A program made the position numbers and the translations under genes. Below, one piece after another: positions 1-11,500 of a stretch of DNA of 64,000 nucleotides. The notes beneath the pieces are model-generated. The model made no database searches, was not told the DNA's origin, and worked only from the letters and a program-made list of their open reading frames with translations. This DNA is from Torymus aiolomorphi (lineage: Eukaryota; Arthropoda; Insecta; Hymenoptera; Torymidae): assembly GCA_036365515.1 (NCBI GenBank), contig CM070876.1:38711195-38775194 (forward strand), written 5' to 3'. Each line of letters begins with the position of its first letter. The stretch's first letter is position 1.

Positions 1-278
1 CGCATGTGTTTTACGCTTTTGTAATTTTTTGTATTTAAAATTTTCTACGTAAATTTACGTATCTAAACAAAATAAATATTTCCAATCATACGATGAAATA
101 ATATTCTAAATAGTACACTTAATATTCTTCTTGTTTTAATCGCTTTTCACAAAAAAGCTACGTCGCTTATTGATTAAAAAGCTGCGCTGATAAGATTTTT
201 ATATCTAAACTATAAAAACTATTGATATTTGTGTAATATTACAACCTTCTACGCGAATAACTTTTAGATTGATTCACT

Positions 279-502
279 ATGGCTCTGAAGTTCGCATCGT
301 TGGAGTGCAACGAAATCATTTTTTACGATTGATTAAAGTTATTAGACAATGGAAATTTTATGTAAATCTTTGTTATAAAGTTATTTTATACTATAAAACA
401 CGAAATCTACACGCAAAATTAACATTAACTAGTATAAACTTGAAGTAAAACGGATTATTTTTTTATTTCGTTGCACTCCAACGTTACAAATTTCAGACCC
501 AT
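279..502. mobile_element. hAT-type MITE, copy 1
   Basis: A 224-bp non-coding element with long terminal inverted repeats starting ATGGCTCTGAAG and ending in the inverse, CAGACCCAT. The arms share a GTTGGAGTGCAACGAAAT-like block. It is flanked by a perfect 8-bp duplication GATTCACT (271-278 and 503-510), which is the hAT signature. A second copy lies at 4463-4687 with a different duplication. Confidence 0.82.
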
Positions 503-688
503 GATTCACTTACTGTTATTCTTAAAACTTGTCATTTTAAAATTAAGTTTTGTTACAAAATATATTTTATTAGATAAATGGAAATAATTTGGTCTTTATG
601 TTGTTTAATAGAAAATTGAGACAAAAAATCACAAAAATGATAGGTTTTAGTAATAACAGTAAGTAAATCTACACAGTATGTAATATTA

Positions 689-1791
689 CACTGACAGAAA
701 AACCCGGGGAAAAATTCCTATGTTGCTCTTGGAAGTTGCCCACAACTGCTTAAAATCGAAAAATTTACTATCTTTTATATGAAAAAGTCCAATGTAACAA
801 GTAAAACTTCCTATGCCAGCATAGTAAAAATTAACACGTGGCTAATGGAACTTTATCTTTTGTACATTTTCCCAGGCTAGCATGGTAAAAATTGAGAGAG
901 TTTTAGAATAAGAATTTACACGTTCAATCGTAAACAGCCCGCGAGTGCACGAAAAGTTGACCTCTTCAATATCAAAATAGGAAAGATTCAGACAGATACA
1001 TGTCAACAAACTCAATCCACCTTGGCAACATCGAGACAAAACACAAACGCTAAACGCAACAACTGAATGTGCCGTTCTAATCCAATATACTTGTTTTTAT
1101 TTATTTTTTTTTTATTTTTTATGATGAGACAATTTTTAAAATAATTGTTTATTTGTAATATTTTTAAGGAAGGTTGTGAAAAACTATTATATCGAAAATA
1201 CAAATTCATTAATAAATAAATGAGCTTGTTTAATTTAAGGTATTGGTAATATTTATAAAATTTTAAACAATATTCTTAATATATAACATTTGTAATAAAT
1301 TACGCTAAAATAGAGAATAGTATTATTCGAGTTAAAGCATAATTTGTTATAAAATTAGCGCGCATATCTTACGTTTGGGGATATACAAGTTCCAAAATTT
1401 TGTAGGACATATGTCTTTATAGGTAAGTGGTTAGCGCTCCCGACTACCGTGCCAAGGGTTCCAGGTTCGAGTCTCGATGTCGTCAAAAATTTTTAATTTA
1501 TTTAATAAATTTTCTTTAATCATGTTTAATTCAAAAATAACTACTGTATTGTCTAAATATAATAATTATGTGTCTGATACTCGCTCCTCCCCCACTCCTA
1601 AAAAAAAAGATGAAATAATTTTTTTCGCTCTTTAAAATCAGTTATAAAAAAATTCCCATGTTAGACTTGGAATTTTTCCTACGTGTATTGCAAATTCTGC
1701 TAAAAATCCGACATACGGTCGAGTTACGATTCCAACATGGTAATTTTTACACGACAACATAAGAATTTTTACCAGATTTTTTCTGTCAGTG
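689..1791. mobile_element. Tc1/mariner-like non-autonomous element, TA-flanked
   Basis: Inverted ends CACTGACAGAAAAA at the left and TTTTTTCTGTCAGTG at the right are each bordered by TA (687-688 and 1792-1793). The inverted similarity runs for about 30 bp with mismatches. Shorter related motifs (CTTCCTATGCCAGCATAG, CCAGGCTAGCATGG) recur inside. No long reading frame is present. The TA duplication and CACTG ends fit the Tc1/mariner superfamily, but the element is decayed. Confidence 0.55.
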
Positions 1792-1869
1792 TACACAAAT
1801 GTCAATAGTTCATATCAGAGCAGCTTTTTAATCAATTGGCGACGTAACTTTTTTGATAAAAAGCAATTA

Positions 1870-2005
1870 TAGTACATTATGATATGGGTGTGTAAAGTGA
1901 TTATTTACCGCATGAGACGTTTTTCGCACGAGCGAAGCGAGTGAGAAAAGTCGAATGCGGTAAAAATCACCTTACGCACTAGTGTCATACAGTATTTTAT
2001 AATAA
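1870..2005. repeat. Palindromic MITE-like hairpin
   Basis: The halves around 1881-1920 (GGGTGTGTAAAGTGATTAT, TTACCGCATGAGACG) and 1950-1992 (CGAATGCGGTAAAAATCACC, TTACGCACTAG) are imperfect inverse complements. The loop contains a CGAGCGAAGCGAGTGAG mirror-like motif. The strong hairpin and lack of coding capacity fit a small palindromic DNA transposon. Confidence 0.55.
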
Positions 2006-2009
2006 TCAT

Positions 2010-4454
2010 ATTAAAGTTATGATTTTGAGGTTAGAGTGGTATTAAAATAAGAATATTAATACAATGATTTCATTTAAATTATAAAATTTAAAATTCTGTA
2101 TATTATTACAATTAAACATAAAAAAAATATTTTTACAGGGTATAGTGCGTTTAACCATCAAATTTATGTTTATTAACTAAATAAATGTCGGTAAATTCTG
2201 TTATTAACTTTATGACGTATACAATTATCAAATCGTAGTTAGTCGTTTATCTAAACTTCCAAAATTACAGTATGAACTAAGCTAATACCATGTAAAGTAC
2301 CCTTGTAAATTCTGTTATATAAGTTTAATAGAAAGTATTGAACTAAGTCATTAGATTGGTCTTGTAAATCTTGGAAAAGCTCTACAATATAAAGCATTAA
2401 ATTCAGTACTGCTAGCTGGAATTTTTTCAGATTTTAAAGGTCGACTTTAACAAGTTCTAATTTTTCCATGAACAGATGAAAAGTATTTAGGTACAGCAGT
2501 TTGATTTGCCTCTTTTTTATCAATTACCGAAATAATTCAATTTATAAATTGTCACGGAGGTTTCCGTCAACCTCCGGGACAACATATATTGTATAGAAAG
2601 TTCTCACATATGTTTAATTCAGATTTATCAAGTTCGAAATTTGTAAAATGTATTATAGAAAGAAGTTTCATAAATGATTTCTAAATTTAAATTCATATTA
2701 AATATTTCTTTTTCGTAAATTTTTTAATTAAATAAGGTTCCTGTTTGATGGGTAAAGAAAATTAATTAGTAAAATAATACTATTATTAGACAATTTTAGT
2801 GATATACGAACTAGCTATTATTGTAACATGAAAAGACTTTCAACATTATAATCTGAATGTGCAAAGTAATAATCACTTAACTATTGTCCTGCAGTTTCTA
2901 CGCATTTGTATTCCTTTGTATTCTAAATACGATAATCAACTTATTTTTCATTGAGTGCAAATCTCATTACGTTGACGTAGAAAGACATTCTTAGGTAGTA
3001 TATTTTCAGTTTATTGTGAATAACAATTAATACAGGAATAATAGGTAAATTATTTTAGAATTGGTTTTACTTCAAATAAAAGTAACTCGGTTTACAACAC
3101 ATCAATTCCACTATTATTACAGAGTCAAGCGTCAATAATTTTTATTAAATAAAAGAATATTATTCTCTCAACTCGAGACTTGAGTATCGAATTAAATTTA
3201 GATCAAAATATTTTCTTCAATAAAAAGGTAAGTATATCCTTAAGTAGTATTACATTTTTATTCAATAATCATTTATATAAAAGTCAAAGAAAAATTAATA
3301 TTTTCTGACAGAAAATTATTAATAAGTAAAGATGTAATGATTCTAATGGCAGCTCAAATATATATATAATATTATTGAATAGTGAAGCGAATGGCCCCGC
3401 TGCCTAGTGGTAAAGGAAAGACAGGGAGGACGGGAAAGGAAAAAATTATTAAGGTTTAGTTCGAATCCAATAATTTACGCAATCAATAAAAATAACCTCC
3501 TTTATAGTAAATTTTCTTGGACTCTAGTTATTTTGCAATTGCATAATGCAATTGCATATTACAAGACTAATTTAAACAAAATTAGTTGAAAAACTAATAA
3601 GTCCATATGGATAATTGATTCTCATGATTTATTAATTGTAATCAAATGTTATTATCTATTTATAAATTTAATTATTTTTATTTTTTCGTATTGTTTTATT
3701 TACCCCGCCAAGGAAAAACATTACGTAAAGATTACAATTTTAACAAACACGGAAGGGAGACGATATTTGTCAGGTAACATACTTTACCATTTCCAGCGGA
3801 TTTTTGTGCGCGTAATGCGCACACGGGGCGCTGCGTATTTTAAACTTTGACCTCACATGAGTTTATAAACAAATAACGTGAAGTAAGCTACATTTTATAG
3901 AAAATTGGCCAATCAGAGCCCGAATAAAACCGTTACATTCAATTCGATATTTATCACATTAGTTCTTTTATGAATGAATACACTTTTGGGTCTGACTAAT
4001 GCTTGACGAACTATTAATCACTTTATAATTTAATACTTTATGAAAATAGTAAGAATAAGAATAAAATTTGATTATATTTGTTATTGGAATCCCTGTTTCG
4101 CAATTGTTTAAAACTCCAACACAAAAGTACCAAAACGTTAAATTATTAAATGAAATTTACCCTTTTTTATATTTCAAAACACCTAATATTGTCGTTGTAT
4201 GCTAAGAACTATGAAATGTATCTGATCGAACGCATAATAACTCATGCTGCGTAAAACACAAAACTTGTGTTGAAGTTATATTGATTTTAAGTATAAAAGT
4301 ATAAAGTAAATAAAATAATTGATTGTAATATTATCGTCAAAACATTTTAAAATTCCTAAATAACCTTTATTTCAAATTATATTTTCTTTGTGAAATTTCA
4401 CACATAGGGTACTTGTCCCTAGTAGTGTGCTTGTCCGTATTTGTGTGCTCCTTT
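2010..4454. other. AT-rich non-coding stretch
   Basis: No convincing coding frame or element end was seen. Minor features are short palindromes near 2555-2580 and 3806-3824 (TGTGCGCGTAATGCGCACA). It may be intron of the PKG gene whose first coding exon is at 15.6-16.1 kb. Confidence 0.4.
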
Positions 4455-4462
4455 TGGAATTT

Positions 4463-4687
4463 ATGGGTCTGAAGTTTGCAACGTTGGAGTCCAACGAAAT
4501 AAAAAAAATAATTCATTTTGCTTCACGTTTATATTAAATAATATTAATTTTGCGTGTAGATTTAGTGTTTTATAGTATAAATTAACTTTAAAACGAAGGT
4601 TTAGATAAAATTTCCATTGTTTAATAACTTTAATCAATCTTAAAAAATTATTTCGTTACATTCCAACGATGCAAACTTCAGACCCAT
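4463..4687. mobile_element. hAT-type MITE, copy 2
   Basis: Same family as 279-502. The ends are ATGGGTCTGAAGTTTGCAAC and its inverse, flanked by the perfect 8-bp duplication TGGAATTT (4455-4462 and 4688-4695). The shared ends, matching size and different duplications show two independent insertions. Confidence 0.85.
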
Positions 4688-4980
4688 TGGAATTTCCCAT
4701 GTAAGAAAAAGGTTCTAAAATAATAAACCTTAAAAATAATAAATGGCTATTACAAGAAACAGTAAAAAGACGATTTATCCCATAAATTACTCGGTTGGAT
4801 GTATTATTTGTTAATAATAGTTGGTTAAAAAGCGTCACTAATACGGATTGTCGTCTGCTTTAAGAGCACACTAATACGGTCACTTACCGTATATTGCCTA
4901 TACCACCCACAAAATTATCTATAAATTTCATGTTTATACATAAAGCCGTTCCCGAAAAATTATGAATGGAAAAGAGGACT

Positions 4981-5077
4981 AAAACAGTTTTAAGCTCAAA
5001 TATCTCTGAAATAAAACAGTTTTAATCTCAAATATCTCTGAAATAAAACAGTTTTAATCTCAAATATCTCTGAAATA
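4981..5077. repeat. 32-bp tandem repeat, three units
   Basis: Three near-identical 32-bp units begin AAAACAGTTTTAA and end ATATCTCTGAAAT. They lie in copy A of the HINE-like repeat and amplify a body motif found once in the other copies. Confidence 0.85.
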
Positions 5078-6238
5078 CATAAAAGAATTCTTTTACCATA
5101 AGAACTCGTATAATAAATAATATACAAACTCTACATCTCTACAAATTTTCAAAGAAATTAAAACAATTTTACTCTAGTTATTGTGCGACAAAGAAAGTTA
5201 TTTTCAGAAATACCATAATTTTAAATATCAAATATCTCAAAAAGTAACCATATGATCTTGATCAAAATTTACACAGATATTGCCTATATCGCAAACAAAA
5301 TAATCTATAAATATCACATACAAAATATTCTATAAATATCGCATACAAAATAGTCTATAAATTTCAAGCTGATACGTGAAATGTGATTTTTCAAAATCAC
5401 GATTTTGAAAAAAACCGTAAAAAAATATTAACCTTAAATAGACGATTCTTTTATCTAAAGGACTTGTATGATAAATATACACAGTCTACATTAACACAAA
5501 ATTACAACATGATTAAACCATTTTTTTTTCACTAGTTATCATGCGACAAAGAAATTGACTTTGTAAAATACGAAAATTTTCAATATCAAATATCTCAAAA
5601 AGTAATCGTTCAATCGTGATGAAAATTAGCACACATATTATCTATATCACATACAAAATTGTATATAAATTTGAAAAAAGGTTAAAAAAATTTTAACCTC
5701 AAATATCTTTGAAATTTATGGACCAATCATTTTGCCCAAAGAACTCGGCTGAGAGCTATTCATAATCTACCTCTGCAAGGAATTTTGAATCGATTAAGAC
5801 AATTTTACTTCCGTAATCATTGGACATATAAAACTCATTTTTTTCATTTTTCAATTATTTAATCAAAAACTAACCAACAGAATGAATTCAAATTTTTACA
5901 GATTATAGCTATATTCTGCATAATCATGATTTTTCATAAAAAAATTGACCGTTTAGTTTAGGAATTATAAGCTTTGAAAAAAAACACTTTTTTTTAATAA
6001 CAAAAGAACCGTGATAGCTAGAATTTTTTTTTTTAGAAAATATAGGTATAATATCTCGATCCTATCACTAAAGAAAAGCAAAAATAAATTTTGAGAAAAC
6101 CGAAAATTCGAAATAAAACAAAAACGCATCAGCCCAATCAAAAAACGGATTTTGACCCGAAATCACACAAAAAAAAACAAAAAAATGAGACCCGTCCGAT
6201 TAAAATCGACCAAGTAGAATCTGAGATCCAAGCATACA

Positions 6239-6289
6239 CACATACACATCACACACACACATACACCCACAAAAACATACAAACACACA

Positions 6290-6359
<70 letters not shown>
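6239..6359. repeat. (CA)n microsatellite inside copy A
   Basis: A CA run, irregular at its left edge (CATACACATACACATC) and pure after about 6290. Every other copy of this repeat carries the same microsatellite about 100-150 bp from its GAGGAAGC hairpin, so it is a built-in part of the element. Confidence 0.95.
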
Positions 6360-6360
<1 letters not shown>

Positions 6361-7109
6361 TTTTCAAAAACCATGTATTTTGTTTCCTAACACCTCGACG
6401 AACAATTATAACATGTTTTTACAACAACTCAAAAAATTACTATCACAAAGCTTCGTCTAGGAGGAACCAAAATAAAAAAGATTCCAGTTTTGTGAATTAT
6501 TTTTTTTAGATGGCGATATCTTGTTCAACAATAATTAAATTTGGTTTAAATTTGAATTACATCATCACTCATATTATAAAATTCGATAAAAATAGGCAAA
6601 AAAAATGACTATATTTAACGTCAATTTTGTTGTTCGAACCACCTTAAATAATTTTCTGTTAAATTTTAGCAATTCGGAACTATATATTTTATCAGATTTT
6701 ATATTATAGCTGCAAAAATTAAAAACAGTAACGTTGTTATAAATGGACTTCTGCTATATGAAACTTTGATATAATGATGCTATTCGATCTACTTGTTTTG
6801 TTAAATAATCCTCGTTTTCGACGATGACTTTGCAAATCTAAAATTACAAATATTGCTTGGAACTCTAATAACCAATTTGAAATAATAAACATAACGGTTG
6901 CTAAAAAAAGTAATAAAATAAAATAATTTGCTTTGAGATATATTAGAATTTGTTTTTACATTGTTATTGTAGAATCGGTATGATACATCATAGATAAAGA
7001 AAGAAATTCATGGAATAGTACAATCATGGCTACCGGTTTTTCACCGATGTCGATTTTTTGCTATATTTTAAATTTAGATCCCGATAAGCTATATAACTCG
7101 TTAATCCTC

Positions 7110-8300
7110 ATATTAAATAATAAAGTGCCATGCACACAAATGCAATCGTCATCCTGATAATGTTATTATCGCACGTTCGCGCGCGATTACACGTCCCGCG
7201 CTGCTCGCAACCGAAACGACGTGGTATCTTTATCGCCACAATACTGCAACGAGCACGTACACTTATATATGTGAGTATGCGAAATATGCGCGAACGACAG
7301 AGAGCCGAAGCAGCAGGCAAAGGCGAGAAAACGAAAATTAGCAGAAGCGCCGCAGAGAAAGAGAGGGAGAGCAAGAGAAGCTCGCTCACTCGCGCAGGAT
7401 TTGTCGCGGCAGAAGCGCGCGTGCGTGCAGCGATGACTCGCCGATGGCTTTAGGGTCGCGACAGAAATAGCTAAATTACACGCGACTCGTCGCCACCGGC
7501 AAACAGCCGTGGAGAGAAAGAAACAGACAGAGTTCGCGAGCATATACGAGCTCGCGCGCTCGCCCGCGCCGGGAAGTGCATGCCACTCGCGCTGGGTGCA
7601 CCTCGATAACGTCATAAACAAACAATCATCGAGAGAGAGCGAGAGAGAGAACTTCTCTACATACACGCTCACACATACACGCGTATGAGCAAACGGTGTG
7701 CTCCTCGCGAGTAAACCGGTTTCGCTATGTAGGAGACGTTTCGCTTTGTGCCCGTCACACGCGCACACGTCGCCTGCTCGTTCACTCTGGTCACTTTTTT
7801 CTCGCTCTCTCCCCCCTCTCTCTCACATCTCCCTCCCTTCCTCTCCACTCTATCTTTCTCCGTTTCTCCTCCGCGGATCAATTACGAATTAAAATACCGA
7901 TCTACAGCGTGTTTCATCTTCTCGTTACCTCCTCCTTTTTTACCTGCATTCCGCATCACGCCCGCGCCTCGCATTTTTATCGCTCGGGGCTATTTTTACC
8001 CGCGGTATGCAAAGACGCTGGAAAAGTTGACGCGCGAGCTGGTTCTAGGTAAAACGTGTCTCTTGCGATTTTTACCGGAGATGAATAATATTTCTGTGGC
8101 TTATTACAGCTTACTTTTTCTTCAAGAATTCAAACCTTTGATGAAGATATTGCGAATGACCGCGAGGAATGTCAGTTTTTGGAAGATGCGGTTGAAAAAT
8201 GAGAACTGATCTAGCGCTGCGAGAATTTAGTCGAATCCATTGAAACTTTCCGTGTTTCCGAGGCGGCGATACGACGCGCCGCGCCTTGCGTCGTGGCCTT
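7110..8300. promoter_or_regulatory. CpG-rich island, probable promoter or untranslated first exon
   Basis: This is a sharp switch from AT-rich flanks to CpG-rich DNA with GAGAGAGAGCGAGAGAGAG-type tracts (7630-7650) and CT tracts (7800-7860). Open frames exist on both strands but are low-complexity and overlap one another, so none is called coding. Insect promoters often have GAGA-type tracts, so the promoter call is an inference. Confidence 0.35.
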
Positions 8301-8438
8301 GTGTTACATAGAATCCAAATACACTTCCGGCTCGCTACCGCGTTAATTCTTATGTACTCATAAATGTGAAACCACCTACAATAATATAATTTGCCTCACA
8401 CACGGAAGAATTTTAGCTGCCAACGCTGCGAGATAGAT

Positions 8439-8538
<100 letters not shown>

Positions 8539-8539
8539 C

Positions 8540-11500
8540 AATTTTGGTGAGTATTTCCACTAGACTCGAATACGTGCAGATGAACGCGGTGAGCGCGGAA
8601 ATCTAGCAAATTAGTCCGCAAAACAATCAGAATTATTCTGCAGGTGTCGCTACCTGACACGCCTGACAGTTGCGGTGCGGAAAATGCGATTACCAGCGTC
8701 ATCAACCATTATGACAAGTGAAAACTCTTTATTAATATTAAAAAGTTTACTGCAACGTTGACGTTAATTTGGGTTTGTAAAACTCTAATTCAATGAAACT
8801 TAAAATGTATAGTTAACTTTCGAAGCTGTATAAATTAAAGTCAAGATTTATTAGTAATTAGAACTCTTATATTTAAAAACAAATTCATTGTTCAATCTAT
8901 TGACAAGATGCGAACAAATGCTTTTAACTAATTCCGGTTTAATTGTTGCCTACCACACAAATAATGATAATGATAACCATAACGATTGTTAATAAAACTA
9001 AGCTATTTTTAAACTTATATTAATTTTTATCGACGAGAATATTTTGATATTTGTGTGTATTACTTTTGAGATTTCCAGAAATGATTTATTTGAAAATGGT
9101 TTATTCATTATTGTTCTAATATTTTTTGTCGTATTAAATCGACAAAATATATGGATACTTATAAATTATTGATTCGATCGGAATAAGTTTAATGTTATTT
9201 CGTGATCTTTATTTTTCTATAATAATAGTAGAAAAATTATTGTTGGCCATGTTTTTATTATATTCAAAGAATAAAAAATGTTTTTTTTACAAATTTCAAA
9301 ATGTTTTAAAATTTATAAAAAAATTTGTAAATTGTAAATTTGAAAATCATTACAGAGTAATAATCAGGTTAATAGTATGAAGTCTTACATATATTATTTG
9401 GATTTCCGTATTTGATTTCTCATTTTTATTTTTGACAACAATTTTGGGAAAAATCTAAATTTTTCAACTTACAGCATGAGACTTTATTGTCACATGTCAC
9501 AGTCACAAGTTTGCTGAACCCATTACTTTTGCAATTAGTCCCTCACGATAAATACGCAAAAATCGCAGTTGCGAGGTATTCCTACATTCAAAAAAAAAAG
9601 AAATATATCGAAGCAAATGTTTCAAACATACTTAAGAAAATAGATCACATTAATTTGTATAATTTTGAACGTAGATTTCACAGCAAAAAATAAATGTTAG
9701 TGATACCAAAATAAAATAGGAATAAATAAAATAGAACCGATTTAAAGTAGTCGTAGAAAGCACAGACTTAATACACTCATAATAATTTATAAATATTTTT
9801 TTTTCATTTAACTTAAAACTAAACTGGTGTCCAGAAAAGAAGGTCAAAATGATATGTGATTTAATCCAGAATGAGTCATACGTGCATAAGTAGAGTATAA
9901 TAAAAATCCAAGGCTTGTCATTAACTGTTTATCGATATCTCATAACCACAGTTTTATGCACTTTTAAAGTATATTAATAATATAATAAAAAATTACTTTT
10001 ATAACTTTCCTTCCATAAAGTATGCCATGTGTAATATATTAGAAGAATGTGACGCTAAAAAATATACAGACTCTATTTGTAATAATTTAGAATAAAATCC
10101 ATTTTTAGATTTCAGATTCCAATATTCAACAAGTATTTCGATATTTAAGATTGTATTTTTTAGTTAAATAAGAACTAATCACTTCTAGATTGTTTAGTAC
10201 CTATTAATGTAATAGTTATATTTCGTATTTAAATATTTTACCGAAACATCAATTAAAAATGTCGGTTATAATTCTTTTGATTTATGAGTACATACAACTA
10301 AATAAATTAGCCACTAGTTACGAAAATTGCATAGTTTCACTGATGGTCCATTTCACCTTGGTCCGATAACGCACATAACAGCGTTTTTGATATTTTATTT
10401 GCGCTTCTTTATTTTTGTTCGTTTAGTTAGTGTTAAAAATAACCTTTTGTGATAAGATTATAGAACTATTTAGATGACGTAATAAAGAATAACTAGTATT
10501 CATTTAGTTGATAATAGCAAGCATAAAGGAGTATTATAGACCTTCAACAGTTGTTATCTCTTAAGATTTTTCATTTGTATTTAATACAAAAATTTGAAAG
10601 CCTTATCTTTTTTTATTCTCTTACTTCTTGTTTTCTCAAAGAAAAAACTGTTTAATAGTAAACATTTTCAAATCCTATATTTTAATGTACATATTTCAAT
10701 GTTACCCAGGTTCATTTCGATAAATACCAATAATATAAGTGATGCCGTCTATTTAAAAGATTATTTAATTTTATTTAACATCAACTCTTACGACGATTAA
10801 TACTCTAAACTTGAAATGCCCTATCGTATTACGGTGGACACATAACTATGAATAGCATTTTATTTGCATAAAAAAATCTAAGAATAGATTTACAAAGATT
10901 CTGATGGAAAATTAGAACTTAATTTTATATGACTTCAAAACCGAGTGTACTGAATTAGATTTAAGATTAAAAAATTCTATTTTAATTTTTAAAACATTTA
11001 GAAAGAAAAAAAGCCATACGATGAAATATGATGTTTAACAACTTTATTTTAATGTGCTCTTTAAAAATAAATTATTTTTTACTTTACTTACAACAAAAGT
11101 AATACATGATAAATATTTCATTAAAATAGCGATTTAAAAAAAGAAAAAAAAAACATTTTAATAATATGCTCGCCTGAGCAAAAACCAATACAGTAAACTT
11201 TTATATAGTATATTTATGAAAATTTTTTCTAAATAAAAAAATATTTATTTAGTTTTAAGCTTATTTTTATCACATATCTTTGTACGTGATTTTACAGGTT
11301 TTAAAGAAGTATTGCAGGACATAATGGAATAGTCCAAATGTGAAAATAATTAAATAATAAATGCTATTTACAATAAAGATGAAAAATCGAATGCATAATA
11401 AATGTATTTATCATAGTCTCTTTCCTTGCGCAGGCTTAGTACCTTGAAGAAAGATTTACCCGGTGCAGATTTAGAGTAATATAAATTATCTTTATTATTC

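Larger units (their letters stand above)
130..1870. repeat. Outer inverted-repeat pair, degraded fold-back element
   Basis: The segment around 142-245 recurs in inverted orientation around 1793-1862; both contain a core like AGCTTTTTAATCAAT followed by GCGACGTA. The arms lie about 1.6 kb apart and enclose two other elements (279-502 and 689-1791), so they look like the split arms of an older fold-back or MITE opened by later insertions. No target-site duplication was found, so the outer limits are approximate. Confidence 0.45.
4905..6469 (-). mobile_element. Hairpin-ended HINE-like repeat, copy A (one end missing)
   Basis: The family's first end lies at about 6439-6469 in reverse orientation: ACTATCACAAAGCTTC, then a decayed hairpin. 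It is preceded by a (CA)n tract and by body motifs shared with the other copies (ATCTCTGAAATTTATGG, TTTTGCCCAAAGAACTC). The opposite GCCAAT/ATTGGC end was not found, so the lower boundary is approximate. Copy A also holds a 32-bp direct repeat present three times from 4981 and a ~27-bp repeat near 5290-5370. Confidence 0.65.

Noticed and set aside
1415..1485. tRNA-like sequence with A-box-like GGTAAGTGGTTAGCGC and B-box-like GGTTCGAGTCTC
   Set aside because: No acceptor stem pairs and no anticodon loop can be placed. At most it is a tRNA-derived SINE or tRNA relic inside the Tc1-like element.
3390..3475. Second tRNA-like stretch (GCCTAGTGGTAAAGG ... AGTTCGAATCC)
   Set aside because: The arms do not form a cloverleaf; the 60-codon frame over it is also unsupported.
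6091..6390. Frame encoding a Thr-His repeat protein
   Set aside because: Translation of the (CA)n microsatellite inside HINE-like copy A.
7187..7768. 193-codon minus-strand frame in the 7-kb island
   Set aside because: Overlaps several frames of similar length on both strands, with Arg/Ser/Cys low-complexity sequence and no domain.
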